This document shows, one piece after another, positions 1 to 5,740 of a stretch of DNA of 5,964 bases. The notes below the pieces were generated by a model. It worked only from the letters and a program-made list of their open reading frames with translations, searched no databases and had not been told where the DNA came from. The translations under genes were made by a program, and so were the position numbers. Each line of letters opens with the position of its first letter. Position 1 is the stretch's first letter. The stretch lies in the NCBI GenBank assembly GCA_019058135.1, contig JAHLWE010000523.1, positions 1 through 5,964 of the forward strand, read 5' to 3'. The stretch is from Promethearchaeota archaeon. Lineage in GTDB: Archaea > Asgardarchaeota > Lokiarchaeia > Sigyniarchaeales > SOKP01.

Positions 1-1932
1 GGGTAATTGCACCCTTTTTATCAGGTATAACTTCAATTTCATCTCTAAGCCAAGATGATATCCATTTCATTTTGTCTTTAAACCTATTATCTAGAAATAT
101 TATTGCTCCCTTATCATCAAGTTTTCTAATTGGACGACCCGCAGCTTGGTTTGCCCTCTCAATCGCTGGATAAAGATAGGCAAACTCCCAACCTCGATTA
201 TGAAAAACCTTATCATAATATTTAATTTTAGCATTAACCCGTGGCGTAGGGACATGATACGGGAAACCAGCTATAACAACAGAATTCATGAATTCAGCAG
301 GATAATCTTCTCCTTCGGAATTTCTTCCTCCTGCGACTCCAAATAATATTGCTCCGTTCCCTTTTCCTTCACTTTTAAATTTTTCAATCATTACTGCATT
401 TTCTGCTGCAGAAATATTTTTATCTTCAATATACAATTTTTTATTGTATTTTTGCACTATTTGTTCAATATCTTGTTCTAAAAGGCCTTTAAGCACATTA
501 TAAGATGCACAAAATATACCTACATTCCCTGGGGTGCAATAAATCACTTCTTCAATTTTATAAACCATTTTTTTATATGTTTGAACATTTCTATTTTCTT
601 TTTTTGTGTTTACGTTCTCAATGATTAAAGCTTTAATATTTTTTTTGGGGAAGGGAGATGGTGATACAATTACTTTTGTTGCTTTACCGGTTTCATTTAA
701 TCCCATTAAATTAGTATATACGTATGGGTTTACTGTACCGGAGAGACTCAATGTAGAAAATGCATTCTTAAAAACAGGAACGGTTATTTCTCGAGGATCT
801 AAAGCCACAATCTCCATAGAAATGTTTTTATTGCCTTCTCGTGTCGTCCTTAGATTATAACAAAAGAAAAATCGTTCATTATCTAAGACTTCTAACCATT
901 TTAACCAATATTTTGCGATTGACCCGATATAATCGCGTTGAACTAATCCCTGACTTGATTTAATTTCGGCTACATAAGAACTAAATTCTTTCAACTCTTT
1001 TATTAAAATTTTAAAGCTGTTTAAATCCTTAAATCCTATCTTTTCATAAAGATTTTTTACCAAAATCTCTGGATTTAATTCACGCTCCTCTACGTTAAGA
1101 TTTGTTTTTTTGTTTTCCAGATGAGCAATTAAAATTCTTATTAAATTTATCATATCCCTGTCGGCATTGTACAATTCTAAATCTTTTAAAGCTAACTTAA
1201 GAATAAACGGGGATATTCGCTCAGAATTTACTTCCGTAGCCATACTTAAGATATTGTGGCATTCATCATTTATTAAAATACAGTTGAATAGATCTTTATT
1301 TATAAATTTTAAGAAAATCTCCTTTATATCAGGATTAAATAGCCAGTGATATGAACAAATTACAATTCCCACTTTTTCTAATAGAAGTTTGCTTAAGAAA
1401 TACGGACAGTACCCCGCTCCACCTGCAAAACTAATAATCTCATCAGCATCACATGGTTCTATTAGAAGCTTTTTTGCAATTTTCGAAATATCTTCGGTTT
1501 TACCTAGATCTTTCATTAATTTTGAAAAATATTTGCAATTATTATTTTTTCTTAAATCTCTGCAAACAGAAATACTATCCCGGGGTGATAATTTGAGTTG
1601 AAGCAGAGTTTTATTAAGACACATTTCATGCCGTCCTTTAATGCTAATTCCATTTATTGGTCTATCAAATTTGTTATTTGATAAAAACTTTGTAATTTTT
1701 TTTAATTCTCTGAGTGCTCTGAAATTTTGTGTGTGAGTTCTGCAAAGATATATAATTTTTAAGCCATTTTCAAGAGCTAAGGGTAAAATACTACTGAGAG
1801 CAATTATTGTTTTCCCAGTACCATTGGGAGCGACTAAAATAATGTTCTTTCTTTCTTTGACACAATCACTAATTTCTTTTGTATTTTCCTCTTGTCCTTT
1901 TCTAAAGGCTTCATAAGGGAAAAAGGTTGCAT
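1..1932 (-). CDS. xpd: XPD/Rad3-family 5'-3' DNA helicase with Fe-S cluster (3' end cut by window edge; start frame disrupted)
   Basis: ATP-dependent superfamily 2 helicase of the XPD/Rad3 type, which in this family unwinds DNA 5' to 3' in repair. Numbering residues from the ATG at 1932 and assuming one restored base, I see: the N-terminal FFPYEAFRKGQ motif (4-14); Walker A APNGTGKT (35-42); motif Ia around IIYLCRTHTQ (60-69); four cysteines in the family's Fe-S spacing (C105, C124, C133, C176, the last in YCPYFL); motif II as DECH (223-226) where DEAH is usual; LSGT (397-400) and SPFPKKN; motif V GRNSEGEDYP (536-545); motif VI NQAAGRPIRK (595-604) and FLDNRF (613-618). The frame is open for about 644 residues and continues beyond base 1, so only a short C-terminus is missing. 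In the homologous frame there is no ATG, GTG or TTG between the stop at 1967-1969 and Walker A; the ATG at 1932 is one base out of frame. Family assignment is very secure; the start is not. Confidence 0.95.
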
Positions 1933-2047
1933 ATTTAAATATGATAATTTTACACCATTTAAGTTTCTAAATACTATGTAATAAATAATTTGATTAAAAT
2001 ATAAAATATATTGAATGAGAGATTAGTAAATTATAATAAAAATAAAA

Positions 2048-2056
2048 CTTATAAAG
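2048..2056 (+). promoter_or_regulatory. Candidate archaeal TATA box for the membrane-protein gene
   Basis: The sequence CTTATAAAG lies about 40 bases upstream of the ATG at 2094. That would place the transcription start near 2075-2080 and leave a leader of roughly 15-20 bases without a Shine-Dalgarno site. The surrounding region is so AT-rich that chance matches are common. The 1933-2093 gap separates divergent genes, so it must also hold the promoter of the helicase on the other strand, which I could not pin down. Confidence 0.35.
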
Positions 2057-2093
2057 AAAAATTAAAATAATTCAAACTTATCTATTTAATTAA

Positions 2094-2957
2094 ATGCCGG
2101 AAAAATATTATTTAAACTCAACCAAACTTCTTATACAGAAAGATATCCTCCTCAAAACTTCAATATTTTTGATAGGTTTTTTATTAATTTTAGTACAGAA
2201 TTGGATAAACCCAATTTTAATTTTATATCCTATTGTCTCGTTTAGTTTTTCATTATTTTTTCAAATAATAGAGTCTAATAAGAAAATCACAGAAATAGAG
2301 GATTCTATTATATCTTATAACCCTTTTGGAGGAGAAGGTGGAAACTCAAATATATTGACCATATTTTCATATTTACAAATGCTATTAATTTTTACAGCAG
2401 GGTTAGATTCATTATTCCATCCACAATTAGTAGATAATTTTTTCTTGTTTTTTCTGATTCCCCTTGTATTTTTATATGGATTTGAATTCTTTTTGCTCCT
2501 TATTAAAGTTCTCAATAAAGCAATAATTGAAATTGATTTAAAGAATTTTAAGAATCAAATAAAAAAAAATTCTAAAAATAAGACGAATAAAGATGTAATA
2601 TCATTTATTGAGATTAAGAGATTTAAAAAATATTCTATGTATAACCTTATTTTGTTCATAATAATTTTGATTTTTACCTTGGGAATGTCATTCTTAGCAT
2701 TCTTCAGTCAAATACTGGCGCTACCCTTTTATCTCCCCGGAACCGGTATTGAAGGATCTCAACCCGTTAATATTTCTTATGGACTATATCTTAGCGTAAT
2801 TATGCCACCAATCTACACAATTTGGTTTTTGTATCAGATCTATAAAAACATAATAGATTTTTCTCATGATTCCGCAGAAAAGATTATTAATAATATAACC
2901 GATGATTCAAAAAAAGCAGTAATATTAAATTTTCTTAATTTTAACAAAAATAATTGA
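2094..2957 (+). CDS. Six-pass membrane protein of unknown function
   Basis: I do not recognise this 287-residue protein. It has about six hydrophobic segments: roughly residues 18-35, 38-58, 87-107, 115-138, 183-210 and 231-250. A lysine/asparagine-rich hydrophilic stretch (about 141-181) separates segments 4 and 5; by the positive-inside rule it should face the cytoplasm. A glycine-rich loop, NPFGGEGG (76-83), lies between segments 2 and 3, and a Pro/Gly loop around YLPGTGIEG lies between segments 5 and 6. The C-terminal tail (about 255-287) is hydrophilic and likely cytoplasmic. No signal peptide, transporter signature or catalytic motif is visible. The ATG at 2094 is the first in frame and has no Shine-Dalgarno site, as expected for a leaderless or short-leader archaeal mRNA. 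It ends in TGA 88 bp before a Rab-like GTPase on the same strand. A role as membrane partner of that GTPase is a guess from position only. Confidence 0.9.
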   Translation: MPEKYYLNSTKLLIQKDILLKTSIFLIGFLLILVQNWINPILILYPIVSFSFSLFFQIIESNKKITEIEDSIISYNPFGGEGGNSNILTIFSYLQMLLIFTAGLDSLFHPQLVDNFFLFFLIPLVFLYGFEFFLLLIKVLNKAIIEIDLKNFKNQIKKNSKNKTNKDVISFIEIKRFKKYSMYNLILFIIILIFTLGMSFLAFFSQILALPFYLPGTGIEGSQPVNISYGLYLSVIMPPIYTIWFLYQIYKNIIDFSHDSAEKIINNITDDSKKAVILNFLNFNKNN

Positions 2958-2964
2958 TTATAAA

Positions 2965-2974
2965 TTTATAAATA
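2965..2974 (+). promoter_or_regulatory. TATA box for the Rab-like GTPase gene
   Basis: TTTATAAATA matches the archaeal TATA-box consensus closely. It starts 7 bases after the stop codon of the membrane-protein gene and would set transcription start near 2995-3000, about 45 bases before the GTPase ATG at 3046. This suggests the GTPase can be transcribed by itself rather than only as part of an operon with the upstream gene. An AT-rich alternative (CATATATTA, 2989-2997) lies nearby. No experimental support is available. Confidence 0.5.
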
Positions 2975-3045
2975 ACATAAATATTTTCCATATATTATAG
3001 AAGAATCATTTATCTCTAATAGGTATAATAATAAAAAATTCGAAA

Positions 3046-3579
3046 ATGAGCAATAAGCCTTTATATGTATTTAAAATCATTGTCGTCGGCGAAGGCGGTG
3101 TTGGGAAAACCACAATGATCCGCCGGTTATGTTACCAAAAATATATGCCCCAAAAGCTCACAATAGGCGCGGATTTGGCTTCATATGACTTGGAGATCGA
3201 TGATAATCCTTTTAAATTACAGCTCTGGGATTTTGCGGGAGAAAAGAGGTTTAGATTCTTCCTTCCTTCTTATTGTAAAGGCGCAGTAGGCGCTCTCTTA
3301 GTATTTGATCTCGCTAGATATTCAACTTTTAAAAAATTGAATGAGTGGTATGAGATAGTAACTCAAAATTCAAAACATCTTTCTATTATTTTAGTTGGTT
3401 CTAAATGCGATTTAGTGAAAGAAAAAGGTGCAATTGATTTTGAAGAAATATTAGAATTTCAAAAATCACATAATATTGAAGGCTATATTGAAACTTCGTC
3501 TAAAACAGGGGAAAACAATAAAGATGTCTTTGAACTACTAGTAAGAAAAATTAAAGATAAGATGGATAAAAATAAATAA
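3046..3579 (+). CDS. Ras/Rab-like small GTPase (Asgard type)
   Basis: A complete 177-residue single-domain GTPase of the Ras superfamily, nearest in layout to Rab. Visible motifs: G1 P-loop GEGGVGKT (15-22); a G2 threonine at T39 in TIGAD; G3 WDFAGE (61-66); G4 SKCD (119-122); G5 TSSKT (150-154). Two positions differ from typical Ras/Rab: the catalytic glutamine after DxAG is glutamate (E66), and the G4 asparagine is serine (S119). The C-terminus ends in a lysine-rich KDKMDKNK with no cysteine, so there is no prenylation site; a basic tail could bind acidic lipids. Members of this family switch between GTP and GDP states and recruit effectors, often at membranes; Asgard genomes are known to carry many. 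The ATG at 3046 begins just before the first beta strand (YVFKIIVVG) and fits the usual length. The gene follows a membrane-protein gene on the same strand and converges on the FrhB gene. The partner regulator is not in the window. Confidence 0.96.
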   Translation: MSNKPLYVFKIIVVGEGGVGKTTMIRRLCYQKYMPQKLTIGADLASYDLEIDDNPFKLQLWDFAGEKRFRFFLPSYCKGAVGALLVFDLARYSTFKKLNEWYEIVTQNSKHLSIILVGSKCDLVKEKGAIDFEEILEFQKSHNIEGYIETSSKTGENNKDVFELLVRKIKDKMDKNK

Positions 3580-3593
3580 AGAAATTTTAAAAT

Positions 3594-3610
3594 AAAAAGG
3601 AAAAAAAAAA
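3594..3610 (-). terminator. Oligo-T terminator of the winged-helix/FrhB unit
   Basis: Read on the minus strand, a run of 10 T residues (3601-3610), then CC, then 5 T residues (3594-3598), follows the FrhB stop codon by 13 bases. Archaeal RNA polymerase terminates at such T-rich tracts. It lies in the 44-bp gap between convergent genes. No hairpin is needed or seen. The plus strand has no comparable T tract here, so the GTPase transcript probably ends beyond this point. Confidence 0.5.
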
Positions 3611-3623
3611 TATTAAGGCTTAT

Positions 3624-4568
3624 TCATTCACTCATAAAATATTTTAATTCTTCAAGAGATAAACCTAAATAATGTATTTTTGCCATATCAGTTCCGAGTA
3701 ATGTCTGAATATTTTTTCTCTTCTTTCTGTTTGTAAGTTCTTTCAACTTTGTTAAATCTGGAGTCTTATTCGCAATTTCAATCTGACCTCCTTTTACTGC
3801 GGCGTCAATAAGATCTTGACCTGTTTTATTTCTAATAATTACTAGAGTTTCTTCTTTTACTGCACCCATTGTTCCAACTGATAAATCTGAATGTTCAGCT
3901 GCGAAATCCACGCAAAATTTACAACCCAGCAACCCTCCAGAAGCGCACATGAACCCAATCTTTAATGTTGTATAATTTGCCCCAGTACTAAACGGAGAAA
4001 GCATGACTTTACTAACTCCAGTAAGATGGCACGGATTTCCAAGAAACCCAATTTTATTAGCACCATTTTCCCATGCTTCACCGATACCAGTGACTAATGG
4101 ACCTGCTAATTGAAGGCTTCTTTCGGGGATATATTTTTTAGCTTCTTTAACAGCTTTTACGACCACCGGGATATTATTATTTTTTCCTTTAATTTTCGTA
4201 GCATCCTTCGGTAAAACCATTGCGTCAATCATTTTTTCAGAAAATGCTGCTTCAATTAAACCTAGTAAAACAGAATCCGCTTTTTTGGTTTTTACAGAGA
4301 TTATGTCTTTATAAAACCCAAGAGCGATATCTGCTCTTTTCTGACCAAAAAGCATTTCATCTATTTTTCCTAATGGAAGGTCTGTTCTAGGACAACTATT
4401 ATAACATAAACCGATTGTTTCTTGGCATTCAAATTCAAATTGTGGAAGTCCAACATCATCATACGCTATATGGTGACAAAAAGCTCCGCAAGTACCACAA
4501 TGGGCACATTTTCCGTTGTAAATAACTTCAGTCTCCAAATCAGGAGAAGATTTTTCAACTTTTAACAT
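3624..4568 (-). CDS. FrhB-family (coenzyme F420 hydrogenase/dehydrogenase beta subunit) Fe-S flavoprotein, compact form
   Basis: A complete 314-residue protein of the FrhB family, whose members carry FAD and [4Fe-4S] clusters and pass electrons between F420, ferredoxin or other carriers and a partner enzyme. The N-terminus has a ferredoxin-like cluster motif C21-x2-C24-x2-C27-x3-C31, then C48, C55 and C59-P-R (CYNSCPR). The core shows GNPCHLTGV (177-185), the family's G-x-P-C motif, then FMC208 and C216-x2-C219-xDFAAEHSDLSVG, the family's C-terminal cluster/flavin motif. Only seven residues lie between C208 and C216, where FrhB proteins I know have about 50; this segment seems absent. No hydrogenase, dehydrogenase or heterodisulfide reductase subunit lies nearby, so the electron donor and acceptor cannot be named. 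The start at 4568 has only a weak GTGGAT-like site and sits 33 bp after a winged-helix gene on the same strand, with which it probably shares a transcript. Confidence 0.93.
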   Translation of the reverse strand: MLKVEKSSPDLETEVIYNGKCAHCGTCGAFCHHIAYDDVGLPQFEFECQETIGLCYNSCPRTDLPLGKIDEMLFGQKRADIALGFYKDIISVKTKKADSVLLGLIEAAFSEKMIDAMVLPKDATKIKGKNNNIPVVVKAVKEAKKYIPERSLQLAGPLVTGIGEAWENGANKIGFLGNPCHLTGVSKVMLSPFSTGANYTTLKIGFMCASGGLLGCKFCVDFAAEHSDLSVGTMGAVKEETLVIIRNKTGQDLIDAAVKGGQIEIANKTPDLTKLKELTNRKKRKNIQTLLGTDMAKIHYLGLSLEELKYFMSE

Positions 4569-4601
4569 TTCTTATCCACTTTAATCTATAATTGAATATT
4601 T

Positions 4602-4805
4602 TTATTTTAAATATTGACTGCAAGAATCTTTAATTCTACGCCTTAAATGGCCTGGTTCTTTCCATACAATCCATGTACCTCCAGATTTCCTAAAATTTAA
4701 GTGATAATTATCTTCAATTTTGAAAAGAACCTTTTTAATGTAAGTCCAAGATAAATTTGTGTTATCTTCAATTTCTTTAATTGAAACTGGATGATTTTCT
4801 TCCAT
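4602..4805 (-). CDS. Small winged-helix DNA-binding protein, probable regulator of the FrhB gene
   Basis: As it starts at the ATG at 4805 this encodes 67 residues. The sequence reads as a winged helix-turn-helix: helix around SIKEIEDNT (8-16), recognition-type helix SWTYIKKVLFKIED (19-32), then a hairpin wing FRKSGGTWIVWK (38-49) and a basic tail with RRR. The first helix of such a fold is missing from this start, but the same frame stays open for 36 codons upstream (4806-4913) and encodes SPSGYDKIIKFFNN directly before the ATG, which would supply it. That extension has no ATG, GTG or TTG; CTG at 4853 is the nearest near-cognate codon. The true protein may therefore be about 80-100 residues with an unusual start or a sequence error. 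It precedes the FrhB gene by 33 bp, which suggests local or autogenous control; no target site is proven. Confidence 0.75.
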   Translation of the reverse strand: MEENHPVSIKEIEDNTNLSWTYIKKVLFKIEDNYHLNFRKSGGTWIVWKEPGHLRRRIKDSCSQYLK

Positions 4806-4884
4806 GTTATTGAAAAATTTAATTATTTTATCGTATCCACTTGGTGATCTCAGTATGTTCTCATTCTCAGTAATTTTATGACGA

Positions 4885-4894
4885 CCTTTTAAAG
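4885..4894 (-). promoter_or_regulatory. Candidate TATA box for the winged-helix/FrhB unit
   Basis: On the minus strand CTTTAAAAGG resembles an archaeal TATA element. It would set transcription start near 4865, leaving about 60 bases before the ATG at 4805. If the winged-helix frame truly begins further upstream, this site would lie inside the coding region and the call would be wrong. Confidence 0.25.
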
Positions 4895-4913
4895 ATACTT
4901 GAAGCCAACTAAC

Positions 4914-4936
4914 TTAATTTTAAAAATTAAAATTAA
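4914..4936. repeat. AT-only inverted repeat upstream of the winged-helix gene
   Basis: TTAATTTT (4914-4921) is repeated in inverted form as AAAATTAA (4929-4936) around a 7-base spacer. It sits exactly where the open winged-helix frame meets its upstream stop codon (4914-4916). Such a dyad could be an operator for a winged-helix dimer, but an all-AT palindrome is easily produced by chance in sequence this AT-rich. Confidence 0.2.
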
Positions 4937-5196
4937 TATAAAAAGTTGAGCTAGAAATTTCCAACTATCAAAGAAATATTTTGAACAAAACAAATCATGG
5001 CATTTTGGAATATCATATAAAAATTTGCTGATTTCTATTATGTTTTATGGTATTTTTATAAAAAATTTCGCTTTTTGATTCTAAACCGTTCAAAAATTTA
5101 TTATTTTTATCTCAATATCATCATAGATTTTATTAAAAATCTCAAGGGTCGTTTTATTTATGTATTAAAAATTATTAATATTTCCGTAACATAAAT

Positions 5197-5355
5197 ATGG
5201 GAGGTTTTAATTAGAATCAGAACGAAAACATAAAAATTACATTGGAAGTAGAATTAGGAAAGGCATTATTTAAAGAGTTTAATTTTTTATTAAATAATGA
5301 CGTAAATGGCTCTTAAAATATTCTCAAAAAAGTAATCGGAAATGATTTCATTTGA
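5197..5355 (+). pseudogene. Possible broken ribbon-helix-helix (CopG/Arc-like) small protein
   Basis: One frame from ATG 5197 to TGA 5353-5355 reads like a small ribbon-helix-helix DNA-binding protein but holds two stops: TAG at 5212-5214 and TAA at 5314-5316. Between them the peptide runs NENIKITLEVELGKALFKEF then NFLLNNDVNGS, and after the TAA it resumes NILKKVIGNDFI. This fits a beta strand (KITLEVEL), helix, NDVNGS turn and second helix. GGGAGG (5199-5204) is a strong Shine-Dalgarno match, and seven bases later, at the ideal place for a start codon, stands TAG, one substitution from TTG. I infer an inactivated 46-47-residue gene. Against this, open stretches of about 33 codons occur by chance in such AT-rich DNA, and a minus-strand frame overlaps the second half. 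Confidence 0.3.
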
Positions 5356-5421
5356 AATCCATTCGATAGGGGTTGCCGGTTTCAGCCCGTGCGAATAAGG
5401 AACCAGTTTCAAACTTCGCAT
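5290..5421 (-). CDS. Possible 43-residue small protein across the GC-rich patch
   Basis: From ATG 5421 to TAA 5290 an intact frame encodes MRSLKLVPYSHGLKPATPIE followed by WISNEIISDYFF and a hydrophobic C-terminus ending AIYVII. The N-terminal half uses GC-rich codons; the C-terminal half is AT-rich. No Shine-Dalgarno site precedes it. I do not recognise it. It is antisense to the possible ribbon-helix-helix remnant, so at most one is likely to be a gene. It may instead be an accidental frame over a DNA or RNA element. Confidence 0.2.
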   Translation of the reverse strand: MRSLKLVPYSHGLKPATPIEWISNEIISDYFFENILRAIYVII

Positions 5422-5422
5422 G
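5361..5422. other. GC-rich island with hairpin potential (element or ncRNA candidate)
   Basis: Thirty of the 60 bases from 5361 to 5420 are G or C, against 8 of 60 in 5421-5480 and 13 of 60 in 5161-5220. Within it CGTGCGAA (5388-5395) can pair with TTCGCATG (5415-5422) over eight positions, one of them G-U, closing a 19-base loop. Just upstream, GATTTCA and TGAAATC (5344-5359) form another perfect dyad. A local GC peak with stems in an AT-rich genome can mark a structured RNA, or the end of a repeated or inserted element. It does not fold as a tRNA. I cannot say which it is. Confidence 0.4.
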
Positions 5423-5437
5423 AACAATATTTATTAA

Positions 5438-5731
5438 ATTCTTTTAATAATTTTATATGTATTTAATAAAATTGTCAACCTGGTTACATTCATAATTGGA
5501 GCAATCATATTTCCTCCCCCTTATATTCCCTATTATCTTTACGCCCTTTATCTTTTCTAAAGATATTTTTTTCTTATTTTTTCTATTCCGAAAAAGAAAT
5601 TTAATAATTTAGACCCTTTTTTTTCGGAAATATATTCGTTAATTATCAGATTTATTACTAATTCATTAGTCTTTATTCTTATATATATTATCCTTCTTGA
5701 TTCTTTATTATCAAAAAGCTCTAATAGTTAA
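5438..5731 (+). pseudogene. Possible broken membrane-protein frame
   Basis: From 5438 to a TAA at 5729-5731 one plus-strand frame contains only one stop, TAA at 5558-5560. Before it the peptide is hydrophobic (NLVTFIIGAIIFPPPYIPYY); after it come a polar stretch (PKKKFNNLDPFFSEIY) and another hydrophobic segment (SLVFILIYIILLDSLL). This could be a two-to-three-pass membrane protein with a nonsense mutation. There is no ATG, GTG or TTG near its left end. The minus strand of 5440-5580 is also open for about 50 codons, and T-rich DNA yields hydrophobic readings by default. I therefore rate it as weak. Confidence 0.18.
5678..5690 (+). promoter_or_regulatory. Candidate TATA box for the gene starting at 5741
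   Basis: CTTATATATATTA lies about 57 bases upstream of the ATG at 5741. It would place transcription start near 5710 and leave a leader of about 30 bases with no Shine-Dalgarno site. If it is a real promoter, the overlapping membrane-protein frame is less likely to be a gene. Confidence 0.35.
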
Positions 5732-5740
5732 TCACTACTT

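Larger units (their letters stand above)
4914..5740. other. Gene-poor, AT-rich region with possible gene remnants
   Basis: About 830 bp without a convincing intact gene. From 4937 to 5196 I see only AT-rich sequence and short minus-strand open stretches (5091-5164 and about 5002-5090, in different frames) that are within chance expectation. From 5197 to 5731 there are several partly coding-like stretches and a GC-rich patch, listed separately. Nothing here resembles a tRNA, an rRNA, a CRISPR array or a transposase. Confidence 0.6.

Noticed and set aside
146..1601. Plus-strand open frames at 146-346, 606-860, 1167-1349 and 1389-1601
   Set aside because: They lie antisense within the XPD helicase, whose minus-strand frame carries all family motifs.
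2315..2515. Minus-strand open frame inside the membrane-protein gene
   Set aside because: Shadow of the 287-residue plus-strand protein, with low-complexity K/N content and no motif of its own.
3046..3579. Arf- or Roco-type assignment for the GTPase
   Set aside because: There is no N-terminal amphipathic helix or myristoylation glycine for Arf and no COR domain for Roco; motif spacing fits Ras/Rab.
5197..5355. Stop-codon reassignment or pyrrolysine readthrough
   Set aside because: The two stops are different (TAG and TAA), TAA terminates the GTPase and winged-helix genes, and the TAG sits where a start codon is expected.
5344..5359. Intrinsic hairpin terminator at GATTTCA/TGAAATC
   Set aside because: The loop would be only two bases and no T tract follows; archaeal termination does not need such a hairpin.
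5361..5422. CRISPR repeat
   Set aside because: Only one copy is present in the window and there is no spacing pattern or cas gene.
5361..5425. tRNA gene in the GC-rich patch (a TTTCAAA loop-like sequence is present)
   Set aside because: No acceptor stem, D arm or anticodon arm can be formed on either strand.
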